Assembly: GCA_964415045.1 (NCBI GenBank)
Contig: CAYPZL010000073.1
Coordinates: 1-24,327 of the forward strand
DNA length: 24,327 nt
Source of the DNA: CAYPZL01 sp964415045
GTDB lineage: Bacteria; Planctomycetota; Phycisphaerae; Sedimentisphaerales; Anaerobacaceae
Direction: 5' to 3'
A model generated the notes under the pieces. The model ran no database searches, was not told the DNA's origin, and saw only the letters and a list, made by a program, of their open reading frames with translations. The stretch's first letter is position 1. Each line of letters begins with the position of its first letter. This document shows positions 1 through 7,836 of the stretch, piece after piece. The translations under genes were made by a program, and so were the position numbers.

Positions 1-35
1 TAGTCCTTGACAACCGGCAGCCTTTCATGAATAGG

Positions 36-51
36 ATGGGCTTCAGCCCAT
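36..51. repeat. Short perfect hairpin downstream of the minus-strand gene
   Basis: A 6-bp perfect stem (ATGGGC / GCCCAT) closes a TTCA loop. It lies about 65 bp beyond the stop codon of the minus-strand gene at 118-966. There is no T tract on either side, so it is a poor intrinsic terminator. GGGCTTCAGCCC palindromes of this kind are, from memory, common between genes in planctomycetes. It may be a dispersed repeat or a transcript-end stabiliser. Confidence 0.35.
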
Positions 52-117
52 GCGGTTTCCTCGTATGGTTTCGCCGGTGGTGCGGCACTTCTGTCCCGGC
101 CTCAACACGCGGCTGGT

Positions 118-966
118 TTATCGAGCGATTTCCTTTCGCAGCCACTCGATGCTCTTCTCGACGTTGCCCGGTGCGGCCTCGCACTCGATGGAAAGCACGC
201 CGTCCCAGTTTGTGGCCTTGAGCAGTTCGATGCAGCCGGAGATATTGTCGGCGTTGACGCCCTCGCCGATGGACACGACCGAGGAGGCGATGCCCGTCTC
301 CTCACCCCGGGCCGCTTTGGCCAGAGACTCGCTGACGTCCTTGATGTGGCAGTGCGAGAGCTTGTCCCGGAAGCGGCGCAGGAATTCCACCGGGTCCTGG
401 CCCGCGATGAACGTGTTGCCCGTATCGAGGTTCAGCCTGAGATAAGGCGAATCGAAAAAGCCCAGGATCTGCTCCATGGTGTCGGGATTGGTCGTGTAGG
501 GCCCGTGCGGCTCGACGTTGATGATGATGTCGTACCTTTCGGCCCACTCCAGCACGACCCGGTAGTATTGCTTGATCAGCGCCATGACTTCGTCGTCGGT
601 GTATCCTTCCGGCCTGCGACCGCCGTCGGTGGTGTCCACGCAGGGGCAGCCCAGCGCCTTGGCGAACTGGATGGCGCGCAGCGTGTAGCCGATGCCGCGG
701 TACTGGCCTTCGGGGCACGACATGGGATAGGCCGCGTCCAACTGGGACGTCTTCAATCCCAGCGAGTCCAGGTACCGCTTGAGCTTGAGCGGGTCGGAGT
801 GCAGCGGGATGTGCGGATTGTATCCCAGCGCCTGGATGAAGTAGTCCCCGTCGATCGTGCCGAACTCCACGTACTCCAGGCCGTGATCTTTGGCGAATTG
901 ACACGGGATCTCGTGAGGAACGTCGAAATGCCGCCAGTTGTCTACGTGCATGCCTAATTTCAACAT
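118..966 (-). CDS. Sugar phosphate isomerase/epimerase (xylose isomerase-like TIM barrel)
   Basis: This 282-residue protein fits the xylose isomerase-like TIM barrel (AP endonuclease 2) superfamily, which includes sugar and inositol isomerases and epimerases. Probable metal ligands are in the expected order: Glu152 (NVEPHG), Asp181 (NLDTGN), His207 (CHIKD) and Glu261 (SIECEA). There is no signal peptide, so it is probably cytosolic. I chose the ATG at 966 because AGGGGAG lies just upstream on the minus strand and the protein then begins MLKLGMHVDN, as family members do; an in-frame start 24 bases further up exists. It stands alone, divergent from the heme genes. Family assignment is firm. The substrate cannot be read from sequence; a hexulose or ketose role in carbohydrate catabolism is a guess from the polysaccharide-degrading neighbours. 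Confidence 0.88.
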   Translation of the reverse strand: MLKLGMHVDNWRHFDVPHEIPCQFAKDHGLEYVEFGTIDGDYFIQALGYNPHIPLHSDPLKLKRYLDSLGLKTSQLDAAYPMSCPEGQYRGIGYTLRAIQFAKALGCPCVDTTDGGRRPEGYTDDEVMALIKQYYRVVLEWAERYDIIINVEPHGPYTTNPDTMEQILGFFDSPYLRLNLDTGNTFIAGQDPVEFLRRFRDKLSHCHIKDVSESLAKAARGEETGIASSVVSIGEGVNADNISGCIELLKATNWDGVLSIECEAAPGNVEKSIEWLRKEIAR

Positions 967-992
967 GATGTACTCCCCTTTATCCTGCAACG

Positions 993-1021
993 TTATCTTG
1001 GCCGCTCATTTGTGCTATGAT
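993..1021 (+). promoter_or_regulatory. Possible sigma70-type promoter ahead of the inverted-repeat element
   Basis: TTATCT at 993-998 and TATGAT at 1016-1021 are separated by exactly 17 bp. The -10 matches the consensus at 5 of 6 positions, the -35 only at 3. If real, transcription would start near 1028 and run through the hairpin at 1158-1278 towards ahbD. The position between divergent genes is suitable, but the weak -35 keeps confidence low. Confidence 0.28.
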
Positions 1022-1157
1022 GGTACCGTAAGCGGAGGCAGGATGCCATACCCTATTTGCCGCGGGCGTTTCGCTGAACCGGCTCGCGGCGGCGCGCGTA
1101 TGGGTGGATGTTCCGGCCGGACGAACGGCGATGGGTGTCTGGGAAAATATTCTGGCA

Positions 1158-1278
1158 TGCGGGTGGCAGCGTCAAGCGTCAGCTTGGCGATGGTGGATTT
1201 GTCTGCTGCGTGTGGTGCTATACGGGCCCCGGCGTTGAACCATCGCCAAGGCCTGCGGCCTTGACGCTGCCACCCGTA
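1158..1278. repeat. Large imperfect inverted repeat (two head-to-head copies of a dispersed element)
   Basis: Left arm 1158-1194 and right arm 1239-1278 are reverse complements. There is a perfect 15-bp block (1161-1175 with 1261-1275) and a perfect 12-bp block (1183-1194 with 1239-1250), separated by a short unpaired stretch on each side, with a 44-nt loop. The right arm belongs to the same family as the sequences at 10206-10232 and 17611-17651, sharing the CCATCGC core and a GGCC-rich hairpin tip. The arrangement could be a small non-autonomous mobile element (MITE-like) or a long RNA hairpin in the leader of the heme genes. The rest of the 967-1392 gap holds only the possible promoters listed; I see no gene there. 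Confidence 0.7.
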
Positions 1279-1351
1279 GCTGACCAGGGTCCCAAACAAG
1301 GACGCTCGTAAGATCGCACAGACACGGCGATGGGAAACGGCCGGGCCGAGA

Positions 1352-1380
1352 TTGACGGGCCAGAGAGTTTTCAGTAGAGT
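1352..1380 (+). promoter_or_regulatory. Candidate promoter for ahbD-ahbAB
   Basis: TTGACG at 1352-1357 and TAGAGT at 1375-1380 are 17 bp apart. It nearly matches the candidate upstream of the xylanase gene (TTGACG, 17 bp, TAGACT). The expected start site near 1387 would leave a leader of only 5-7 nt before the ATG at 1393. That fits with the lack of any Shine-Dalgarno sequence there. Confidence 0.45.
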
Positions 1381-1392
1381 TGCACAGTTATT

Positions 1393-2430
1393 ATGGAACA
1401 CGGACAAGACCATAAGCCACGATTGATTGCCTTTGAGGTAACTCGTCGCTGTCGGTTCAACTGCCGGCATTGCCGGGCGGACGCCGACCGTGCGGGCAAA
1501 CGCGACGAACTGAGCACGGAGCAGTGCAAGCGCATCATCAGTGCGGTGGCCGACTACGAGAAGTGCGTTATCATTCTCACCGGCGGCGAGCCGACGGAGC
1601 GGGACGATGTTTACGATCTTATTCGGCACGGGCGGAGTCTCGGCCTGCGCATGGTGCTGGCGACGTGCGGCTATGCGATCGACGACGAGTCCATCAAGGC
1701 GTTGCAGGAGGCCGGCATACTGGCGTTGTCGTTCTCGCTGGATGGAGCGACCGCCGAGACGCACGACGCCTTTCGGCGCACGCCGGGGGCGTTCGATATC
1801 GCCGTCAAGGCGGCCGAGATCGCCCGCCGGGCGGGCATGCGCTTCCAGATCAATACGACCATCACGCGCCGGAACCTGACCGAAGTGCCCGCCATTGCCG
1901 AGCTGGCCCGCCGGCTGGGGGCCTACTGTTTCAACCCCTTCATCCTCGTGCCCACCGGCCGGGGCGAGGAGATCGCCGACGAAATCCTCGAGCCGGGCCA
2001 GTACGCCAAACTGCTGGCCGATTTACTCGCCTTGAAGACCGAATCCCCCATCGAGGTCAGGGTGACCTGCGGGCCCCAGTTCGCCCGGTTCTACCGCGAA
2101 GCGAACGTCCAGAACGCGCGGGCGCACGTCAGCGGGTGCATGGGAGGCCGGGGGTTCGGGTTTATCAGCCACCGCGGGGACGTGCAGACCTGCGGTTTTC
2201 TGGACATCTCAGCGGGCAATCTCGTGGAGAACGGCTACGACTTCGCTGCGATCTGGGACGGCTCGCCGTTTCTCAACGAGATCCGCGACCTGCCCTCGTA
2301 TCACGGCAAATGCGGGCGGTGCGCCTATCTGAAAATCTGCGGGGGCTGCCGGGCCCGGGCCTATACCGTGACCGGCGACTATTTAGCCGCCGATCCGATC
2401 TGTGATTATGAACCGGGGACGAAAAAGTGA
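1393..2430 (+). CDS. ahbD: Radical SAM heme synthase AhbD (Fe-coproporphyrin III decarboxylase)
   Basis: This 345-residue radical SAM enzyme matches AhbD, which oxidatively decarboxylates two propionates of iron-coproporphyrin III to give heme b in the siroheme-dependent pathway. The SAM-cluster motif CX3CX2C is Cys20, Cys24 and Cys27, preceded by the AhbD-like PRLIAFEVTRRC. TGGEP follows near residue 63. The C-terminal auxiliary-cluster region contains GCMGGRGFGF, QTCGFLD, CGRCAYLKICGGCRARAY and a final DPIC, which is typical of AhbD with its second Fe-S cluster. AhbC and NirJ are related alternatives, but the N-terminus and the GGCRARAY ending favour AhbD. The stop overlaps the start of the fused siroheme decarboxylase by 4 bp (GTGA), so the two are translationally coupled. 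No Shine-Dalgarno precedes the ATG, so it may be near-leaderless. Confidence 0.87.
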   Translation: MEHGQDHKPRLIAFEVTRRCRFNCRHCRADADRAGKRDELSTEQCKRIISAVADYEKCVIILTGGEPTERDDVYDLIRHGRSLGLRMVLATCGYAIDDESIKALQEAGILALSFSLDGATAETHDAFRRTPGAFDIAVKAAEIARRAGMRFQINTTITRRNLTEVPAIAELARRLGAYCFNPFILVPTGRGEEIADEILEPGQYAKLLADLLALKTESPIEVRVTCGPQFARFYREANVQNARAHVSGCMGGRGFGFISHRGDVQTCGFLDISAGNLVENGYDFAAIWDGSPFLNEIRDLPSYHGKCGRCAYLKICGGCRARAYTVTGDYLAADPICDYEPGTKK

Positions 2431-3407
2431 CCCCCCCTCTGAGCCGTTTTGAAAAGAAGCTCTGCAATGCCTTGCAGCAAGGCCTGCCCCTGTGCGCGCG
2501 GCCGTTTGCCGAGATTGCCGGGGAGCTGGGCACCGACGAAGCGACCGTTTTGGAGGAAACACGTGCGCTCCTGAAAGCGGGCGTCATCCGGCGCGTCTGT
2601 GCCGTGGTCAACCATCGCGCCCTGGGAATGAGCGGTACGCTGGTCACCGCGCACGTGCCGCCGGAGAAGCTGGCGGAAGTGGCCGAGGCGGTCAACCGGC
2701 TGCCGGGGGTCTCGCACAATTACCTGCGCAACCACAATTACAACCTCTGGTTCACGTTGCAGGAGAAAACGCCGCAGCGGATGCAGCAGACGCTGCGCGA
2801 TCTGGAGCAGCAGTCCGGCGTCGTTTTCCACAGCCTGCCCGTGACGCGCGTCTTCAAACTCGACGTTCGCTTCGACGCCGAGGCCGAAGAGGACGTCCTC
2901 GTGCAGGAGACTCCGCGCGTGCCGGGAACGGAGCCGGTTGCGCTGAACGCGGATCAGGAGAGCCTGCTGGCGCAGTTGCCGGGGAATCTGGAGGTGGAGC
3001 CCCGTCCCTACGAGGCGTTTCGGGCCGGTCGGTGGAGCGAAGACGAGGTTCTGCGTTTGCTGGGCGAATTGCAGGACGCCGGTGTGATTCGTCGCGTTGC
3101 CGCCGTGATGAATCATCGCAAACTGGGTTACACGGCCAACGTCATGTTCGCCGCCGAAGTGCCGGGCGCGGCTATCGGCACGGCGGGGCCACGGCTGGCG
3201 CGTTTCCGCACGGTGAGCCACTGCTACGAACGCGAGACGTTTGCGGGCTGGCCCTACAATCTTTTCGCCATGATGCACGGCCGCAGCATGGGCCAGATCC
3301 AGCGCACCATCGACAAGTTCATCGAACCCGGGAACGTCCGCGCCCACGAGTTGCTCCCCACCCAGACCGAGCTCAAGAAGCAACCCGTCCGCCACCACCT
3401 CCTGTAA
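2427..3407 (+). CDS. ahbAB: Siroheme decarboxylase, AhbA-AhbB fusion
   Basis: The 326-residue product contains two Lrp/AsnC-like halves, each a winged-helix segment followed by an alpha/beta domain. Half one (about 1-150) has AGVIRRVCAVVNHRALG and SHNYLRNHNYNLWFTL. Half two (about 165-326) has AGVIRRVAAVMNHRKLGY and SHCYERETFAGWPYNLF. These are the signatures of AhbA and AhbB, which usually form a heterodimer that decarboxylates siroheme to 12,18-didecarboxysiroheme. Here they are one polypeptide. The GTG start at 2427 overlaps the ahbD stop, and GGGGA lies about 10 bases upstream. An Lrp-type regulator is the alternative, but the duplicated architecture and the ahbD neighbour argue strongly for the enzyme. 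AhbC, the middle step, is not in the window. Confidence 0.87.
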   Translation: MTPPLSRFEKKLCNALQQGLPLCARPFAEIAGELGTDEATVLEETRALLKAGVIRRVCAVVNHRALGMSGTLVTAHVPPEKLAEVAEAVNRLPGVSHNYLRNHNYNLWFTLQEKTPQRMQQTLRDLEQQSGVVFHSLPVTRVFKLDVRFDAEAEEDVLVQETPRVPGTEPVALNADQESLLAQLPGNLEVEPRPYEAFRAGRWSEDEVLRLLGELQDAGVIRRVAAVMNHRKLGYTANVMFAAEVPGAAIGTAGPRLARFRTVSHCYERETFAGWPYNLFAMMHGRSMGQIQRTIDKFIEPGNVRAHELLPTQTELKKQPVRHHLL

Positions 3408-3578
3408 TCAGTCCCCGCGGCGGTCCGGCGGCATTTCCGTTTGCCTTCGTTTGCGATTGGTGTCACAATGCAGTTGTGCGAGGGCGGTGTCGTCCGGCCG
3501 CTTTTGGGCCGGCCTGGAGACGGTGGACGCAGAGGGGGCGGCGCAGCCCTGGTATATGCAAGCAGATGGGGACCTGGA

Positions 3579-6500
3579 ATGAGAGATTGGTTGTTTGGTT
3601 GGGTTGTTCTTTACAGCATACTTTGCTTTGGAAGCAACGCGGGGGCGAGTCGGCCGGTGTTGCGTCGGGTCGTCGATCTCTCGGGGGTGTGGCGGATCGT
3701 TGCCGATCCTGAGGATCGCGGCCGTACGGAGCGGTGGTACGAGGCCGGCCGGTTCCCGGAAGGCAAACGGGTCCAGGTGCCGGCCGCATGGGAAACGGCC
3801 CTGGGGACGGACTACGACGGCGTGGCCTGGTATGCGCGGGACATCTCGGTTCCGGCCTTCGGCAATCAGCAGCGCGTCCTGTTGCGGTTTCACGGCGCCG
3901 CCACGGCGGCTCAGGTGTGGGTCGGCGGCACGTCCGTTGGCGGTCACACCGGTCCGTGGACGCCTTTCACTCTGGACGTAACCTCGGCGGTCCGGGCGGG
4001 CCGGACAGCGCAGCTCGTCGTCCGGCTCGACGAGAAGGTCGGGCACAACACCCAGGGTTTTCTGCCGATCATCGCGCCGCACTTCGCCGGATTATGGCAG
4101 AAGGTGGAATTGATCGTTGTTTCGCGCGTGCATCTGGACGACACGCGAATCGCCGTTGACGCTTCGGACATCGACCTTGTCGGCGGCACGGCAAACCTGC
4201 GGGCCTCGGCCCCCGTCGTCGGCGACACGAAGGCGATTGATTCGATACGTTTTACGCTTTGGGATTCGCAAGGCAGGGAGATCGGTTCCGGCCCGGGCCG
4301 GCTCGACGCGAAGGAGGCCCTCTGGCAATGGTCGGGCATGGCCGATCCGTGGGACCTGGGCCGGCCTCGCCTCTACCGGCTCCGGATCGAGCTGTGTGAC
4401 AGACAGGAGGATGTGCTCGACGCCGCCGAAACGTCACTCGGCTTTCGCAAGGTCACTACAGACGGGCCGAGAATTCTGCTCAACGGCAAGGACCTCATCG
4501 TGCGGGGATTCCTGACGTGGGGATACTACCCTCCGCTCCTGGCGCCGGCGCCCGAGCCGGCGCGCTTCCGCCGGCAGTTGCGCTACTTCCGCGATTGTGG
4601 ATTCAACTTGATCAAGTTTTGCCTGTGGCTTCCGCCGGCGGAACTGCTCGACATCGTCGACGAAGAAGGCATGCTGGCCTGGGTGGAGTATCCAACGTGG
4701 CACCCAAAGATCGACCGGGCCCATCGGGACAAGCTTGTTGCCGAGTACACCGAGATGAGCCATCACGACGGGGATCATCCTTCGGTGATCCTGCGCAGCA
4801 TCACCTGCGAGACGGGTCCGTCGGCCGATCTGGACGTGATTCGCGAGCTGTACGATCTCCTGAAACGCCGCTGTCCGGCCACGCTCGTGGTGGACGATTC
4901 CTCGTGGATTGGCTGGAACCGGATTCACGATTTCTGGGACGACCACTCCTACGGCAACAACCGCACGTGGCGGGAGGCGCTGGCATCGTTCCAGAAGCAC
5001 ATCGACACGCACGGCGTCAAGCCGCTGCTGTTAGGCGAAGCCATTGCGGCCGATACGTGGATCGATCCGGCCGAGCTGCCCGCCGCCGGCGGCGCGGAGG
5101 CGTGGTGGCTGCCGGGGTGGCTCGACGAGCAGCGGCGATTCGAGCGGAAATTGCGGCGGCGCTTCGGCGGGGCCGGCTACGATCCCGTGGCCGACCTGCG
5201 GGCCTGCTCGCTGAAATACGCCATGGACATGCGGCGCTGGCAGATCGAGACGTACCGCCATCAAATGCCCCACAGCGGCTACGTCGTCAGCACGGCCCAG
5301 GACGTGACGTTGTGTGCGATGGGTCTGCTGGATTCTCTGGGCCGGCCCAAGTGGAGCGCGTCCGACTGGGCGTTTCACGGACCGGTGATGACGCCGTTGA
5401 ATACGGCGGGGGACCGGCGCGCTTTTGCGAGCGGGTCGCGGTTGATCTTCGAGCCCTGCCTGCGCGTCACGCCCGAGGCCGGGGCGGTCGCGCCGGCCGA
5501 GATGCGCTGGTCGCTCGGAGCACAGCGCGCGGTCCGTGCAGTTGGGCCGGCGGACGATCCGGCGCCGGTGCGACTGCCACTGTCGTCTTCCGCCGATCGA
5601 CCGCAGCGGGTGCATCTCCGCCAGACGCGCGCAGGAAAGGACATTTCCTGGGAATTGTGGGTTCTGCCCGAGCCCGCCGACCCCGCCGTCCCGGTGTCGA
5701 TCTGCGCCGATGCGGACGGAGCGTTAGGAGGCTTGTTCCCCGGAGCGGCGACGCTCGGAGGGGCGCCGCCTGTGCCGGGCGAAACGCCGGTGGTCGTGAC
5801 GCGGGCGCTGAGCCGGGAGTTGCTCGACTATCTGCAGGCCGGCGGGCGCGTCCTGCACCTGACCTCGAACCAGTCCGGCTCGGTCAAGGACGAGGAAATC
5901 TGGTTTTTGCGCGGGACCGCCTGGTCGCCGCGGCAGCCCAACGCGTTTCTGAATCGCTGCTCCCGCGAGATGCTCAGCTACCTGCAATTGTTCGACCTGG
6001 GCGGCAACACGATCATACGCGGTGAGGCTCTCTGGGAGCAGGTCGATCCGCTGCTGATGTTCGTGGAGACGCACGACCTGAAGACGGTTCGACCGAACCT
6101 GATGCTGTTCGAGACGGGCGTCGGCAAGGGCCGGTTGATCGTGAGCTGCCTGCGCCACGAAGGCGGGCCCGAGAACAACTACGCCGGCTTCTGGCTGGCC
6201 AAAGAACTGGTCGCCCATCTGTTGGACGGGCCGAACCCGGCGCGGGCGCTGAGCGAGGAGATGGTGCAGGTGCTCTACGAGAACCTGGCGACGGAGACGC
6301 GGGACATCGATCCGTCCTGGCGTTTTACGACCGATCCCAACAACGAGGGCATGAAGGCCGGCTTCTTCAAGGCGGGCTTTGATGACAGTCGATGGCAGAA
6401 CCTTCAAACGCGCTCGGCCGAGGAAGGTGATATCTGGAATCGCTACGACGGCTGGGGATGGTATCGCAAGACCATTCAGGTCCCGGCGGCCTGGAAGGAC

Positions 6501-6770
6501 CGGCACGTGCGCATCGTCTTCGACAGTGTCGACGATATGTACCGCCTGTTTGTCAACGGGGCTGCCGCCGGCGGATACGGAAAAATGGACCGCTCCGAAT
6601 CGTCCTTTCTCAAGAGAACGTGGGTCGAGGTCACCGATCACATCCGGTACGGAACCGACAATACGCTGGTCCTGCAAATCTACGATTGGGTCGGCTCCGG
6701 AGGCCTCAACGGCAAGGTCTGGCTCACCACCGGGCCCGTGGGCGAGCACATGGAACTCCTGCGCCGGTGA
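3579..6770 (+). CDS. Secreted glycoside hydrolase family 2-like protein
   Basis: The 1063-residue protein starts with a signal peptide (MRDWLFGWVVLYSILCFGSNAGA). A GH2-type jelly-roll follows (about 25-190, with WRIVADPED and WYARDISVP), then an Ig-like domain (about 195-295) and a TIM barrel (about 300-560). Candidate catalytic residues are Glu411 in SITCETG, the acid/base position, and Glu487 in LLLGEA, the nucleophile position. Their 76-residue spacing equals that of E. coli LacZ. The residue before Glu411 is Cys where GH2 enzymes normally have Asn. Residues about 700-880 resemble an alpha/beta amidotransferase-like domain (LLDYLQAGGRVLHL), and 920-1060 is another jelly-roll. A longer reading frame begins at 3441, but only the ATG at 3579 places the signal peptide at the N-terminus. 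Substrate is unknown; a beta-galactosidase, mannosidase or glucuronidase is possible. The 170-bp gap before it shows no clear promoter. Confidence 0.82.
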   Translation: MRDWLFGWVVLYSILCFGSNAGASRPVLRRVVDLSGVWRIVADPEDRGRTERWYEAGRFPEGKRVQVPAAWETALGTDYDGVAWYARDISVPAFGNQQRVLLRFHGAATAAQVWVGGTSVGGHTGPWTPFTLDVTSAVRAGRTAQLVVRLDEKVGHNTQGFLPIIAPHFAGLWQKVELIVVSRVHLDDTRIAVDASDIDLVGGTANLRASAPVVGDTKAIDSIRFTLWDSQGREIGSGPGRLDAKEALWQWSGMADPWDLGRPRLYRLRIELCDRQEDVLDAAETSLGFRKVTTDGPRILLNGKDLIVRGFLTWGYYPPLLAPAPEPARFRRQLRYFRDCGFNLIKFCLWLPPAELLDIVDEEGMLAWVEYPTWHPKIDRAHRDKLVAEYTEMSHHDGDHPSVILRSITCETGPSADLDVIRELYDLLKRRCPATLVVDDSSWIGWNRIHDFWDDHSYGNNRTWREALASFQKHIDTHGVKPLLLGEAIAADTWIDPAELPAAGGAEAWWLPGWLDEQRRFERKLRRRFGGAGYDPVADLRACSLKYAMDMRRWQIETYRHQMPHSGYVVSTAQDVTLCAMGLLDSLGRPKWSASDWAFHGPVMTPLNTAGDRRAFASGSRLIFEPCLRVTPEAGAVAPAEMRWSLGAQRAVRAVGPADDPAPVRLPLSSSADRPQRVHLRQTRAGKDISWELWVLPEPADPAVPVSICADADGALGGLFPGAATLGGAPPVPGETPVVVTRALSRELLDYLQAGGRVLHLTSNQSGSVKDEEIWFLRGTAWSPRQPNAFLNRCSREMLSYLQLFDLGGNTIIRGEALWEQVDPLLMFVETHDLKTVRPNLMLFETGVGKGRLIVSCLRHEGGPENNYAGFWLAKELVAHLLDGPNPARALSEEMVQVLYENLATETRDIDPSWRFTTDPNNEGMKAGFFKAGFDDSRWQNLQTRSAEEGDIWNRYDGWGWYRKTIQVPAAWKDRHVRIVFDSVDDMYRLFVNGAAAGGYGKMDRSESSFLKRTWVEVTDHIRYGTDNTLVLQIYDWVGSGGLNGKVWLTTGPVGEHMELLRR

Positions 6771-6787
6771 GCGCGCCGTGGAGTTTT

Positions 6788-7579
6788 TCAAGACGCGGCG
6801 TGTTGCTGATAGCGGTTCCAGATGGCCTCGAGGGCGTCGGCGGCGCGCAGGGGCAGCTTGCTCTCGACCATGTGTGAAACGCGGGTGGTGTCGGGGTTGA
6901 TCTCGACGGTGGGGCGGCCCGACACGGCGGCCAGGCGGACCGGCTCGGCGATGTACGGAAACACGCTGGTCGTCCCGACCGTGAAGACGATGTCGAAGCC
7001 GGCGCTCAACTGTTCGTACAGAATCTGGAGCTTGTCTTCGGGCAGCATTTCACCGAAGAGGACCACGTCCGGGCGGAGAGTGTCCTCGCACTGCGGGCAG
7101 CGCGGCGGGAAGGACAGGTCGCTGTAGTTTTCGACTGTGCCCCGATACGTGCAGCGCAGGCAGCGGAGGTCGTGCAGGTCTCCGTGGATGTCGATCACGT
7201 TGCGGGCGCCGGCGGCCCGGTGGAAGCCGTCCACGTTCTGCGTCAGCGTCCAGACCCGCTCGAAACGGCCCTCCATCTCGGCGACGACCTCATGGGCCCG
7301 ATTGTGTTTCGCGTTGCGGCAGGCCCGCTCGATTTGCGCCAGGTACTTCCACGTCAGCTCGGGACGCTGCTCCATGACGTCGCCGGAGAGGGCCCGTTCG
7401 ATGGGGATCCCCTCTTCGGTGGCGTTGGTGTTGTAGAGCCCGCCGATGCCGCGATAGGTGGGCAGACCCGAATCTGCGGAGATGCCCGCGCCGGTGACAA
7501 ACAATACGCTCCGGCTGGCGGCCAGCAAGTCCGCCACCCGGGCAATCTCCGTTGCATAATCACGGTTCGAATCGTTCAT
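6788..7579 (-). CDS. cobB: Sir2-family NAD-dependent protein deacylase
   Basis: This 263-residue sirtuin removes acyl groups from lysines using NAD+, giving nicotinamide and O-acyl-ADP-ribose. The NAD-binding GAGIS is at 30-34, TQNVDGFH at 113-120 and the catalytic His132 in IDIHGDL. Four structural-zinc cysteines are at 140, 143, 161 and 164. The Tyr-X-X-Arg pair of desuccinylating bacterial CobB is not obvious: Tyr79 is followed by Leu-Ala-Gln. A simple deacetylase is therefore more likely, though this rests on a by-eye alignment. The start at 7579 gives the usual family length; the frame stays open upstream to 7798 but that part has no sirtuin character. It converges on the GH2-like gene with only 17 bp between stops and no visible terminator. 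The 7580-7836 gap on its other side holds nothing clear except TTGACT at 7743. Confidence 0.9.
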   Translation of the reverse strand: MNDSNRDYATEIARVADLLAASRSVLFVTGAGISADSGLPTYRGIGGLYNTNATEEGIPIERALSGDVMEQRPELTWKYLAQIERACRNAKHNRAHEVVAEMEGRFERVWTLTQNVDGFHRAAGARNVIDIHGDLHDLRCLRCTYRGTVENYSDLSFPPRCPQCEDTLRPDVVLFGEMLPEDKLQILYEQLSAGFDIVFTVGTTSVFPYIAEPVRLAAVSGRPTVEINPDTTRVSHMVESKLPLRAADALEAIWNRYQQHAAS

Positions 7580-7836
7580 GTCGCCACGTCCGTCCTGTGT
7601 ACGGGAAAGAGCAAAAAAAACAGAGCACCCCGACCTCCAGGGTAGCGATGCAGACCGGGATTTCAAGTGCGTTTCAGCGGGAGCGGCCTTTGGGGGGCGG
7701 CCGGACCCTCGGCTCGCAGGCCCAAATAAACGAGATTCTCGCTTGACTTTCTTGCCGTCTTGCGACAATCTGGAGCAATATTCTTGGTGCGGGGCCACCC
7801 GCTGGCGATTTGATGGTTCGAGTAAGGAGTTCTATC

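Noticed and set aside
2427..3407. An Lrp/AsnC transcription regulator
   Set aside because: The duplicated Lrp-like halves with NHNYNLWFTL and SHCYERET motifs and 4-bp overlap with ahbD fit the siroheme decarboxylase better.
5724..6791. A 355-codon minus-strand frame opposite the GH2-like gene
   Set aside because: No recognisable motif, and it is fully antisense to a gene with domain evidence.
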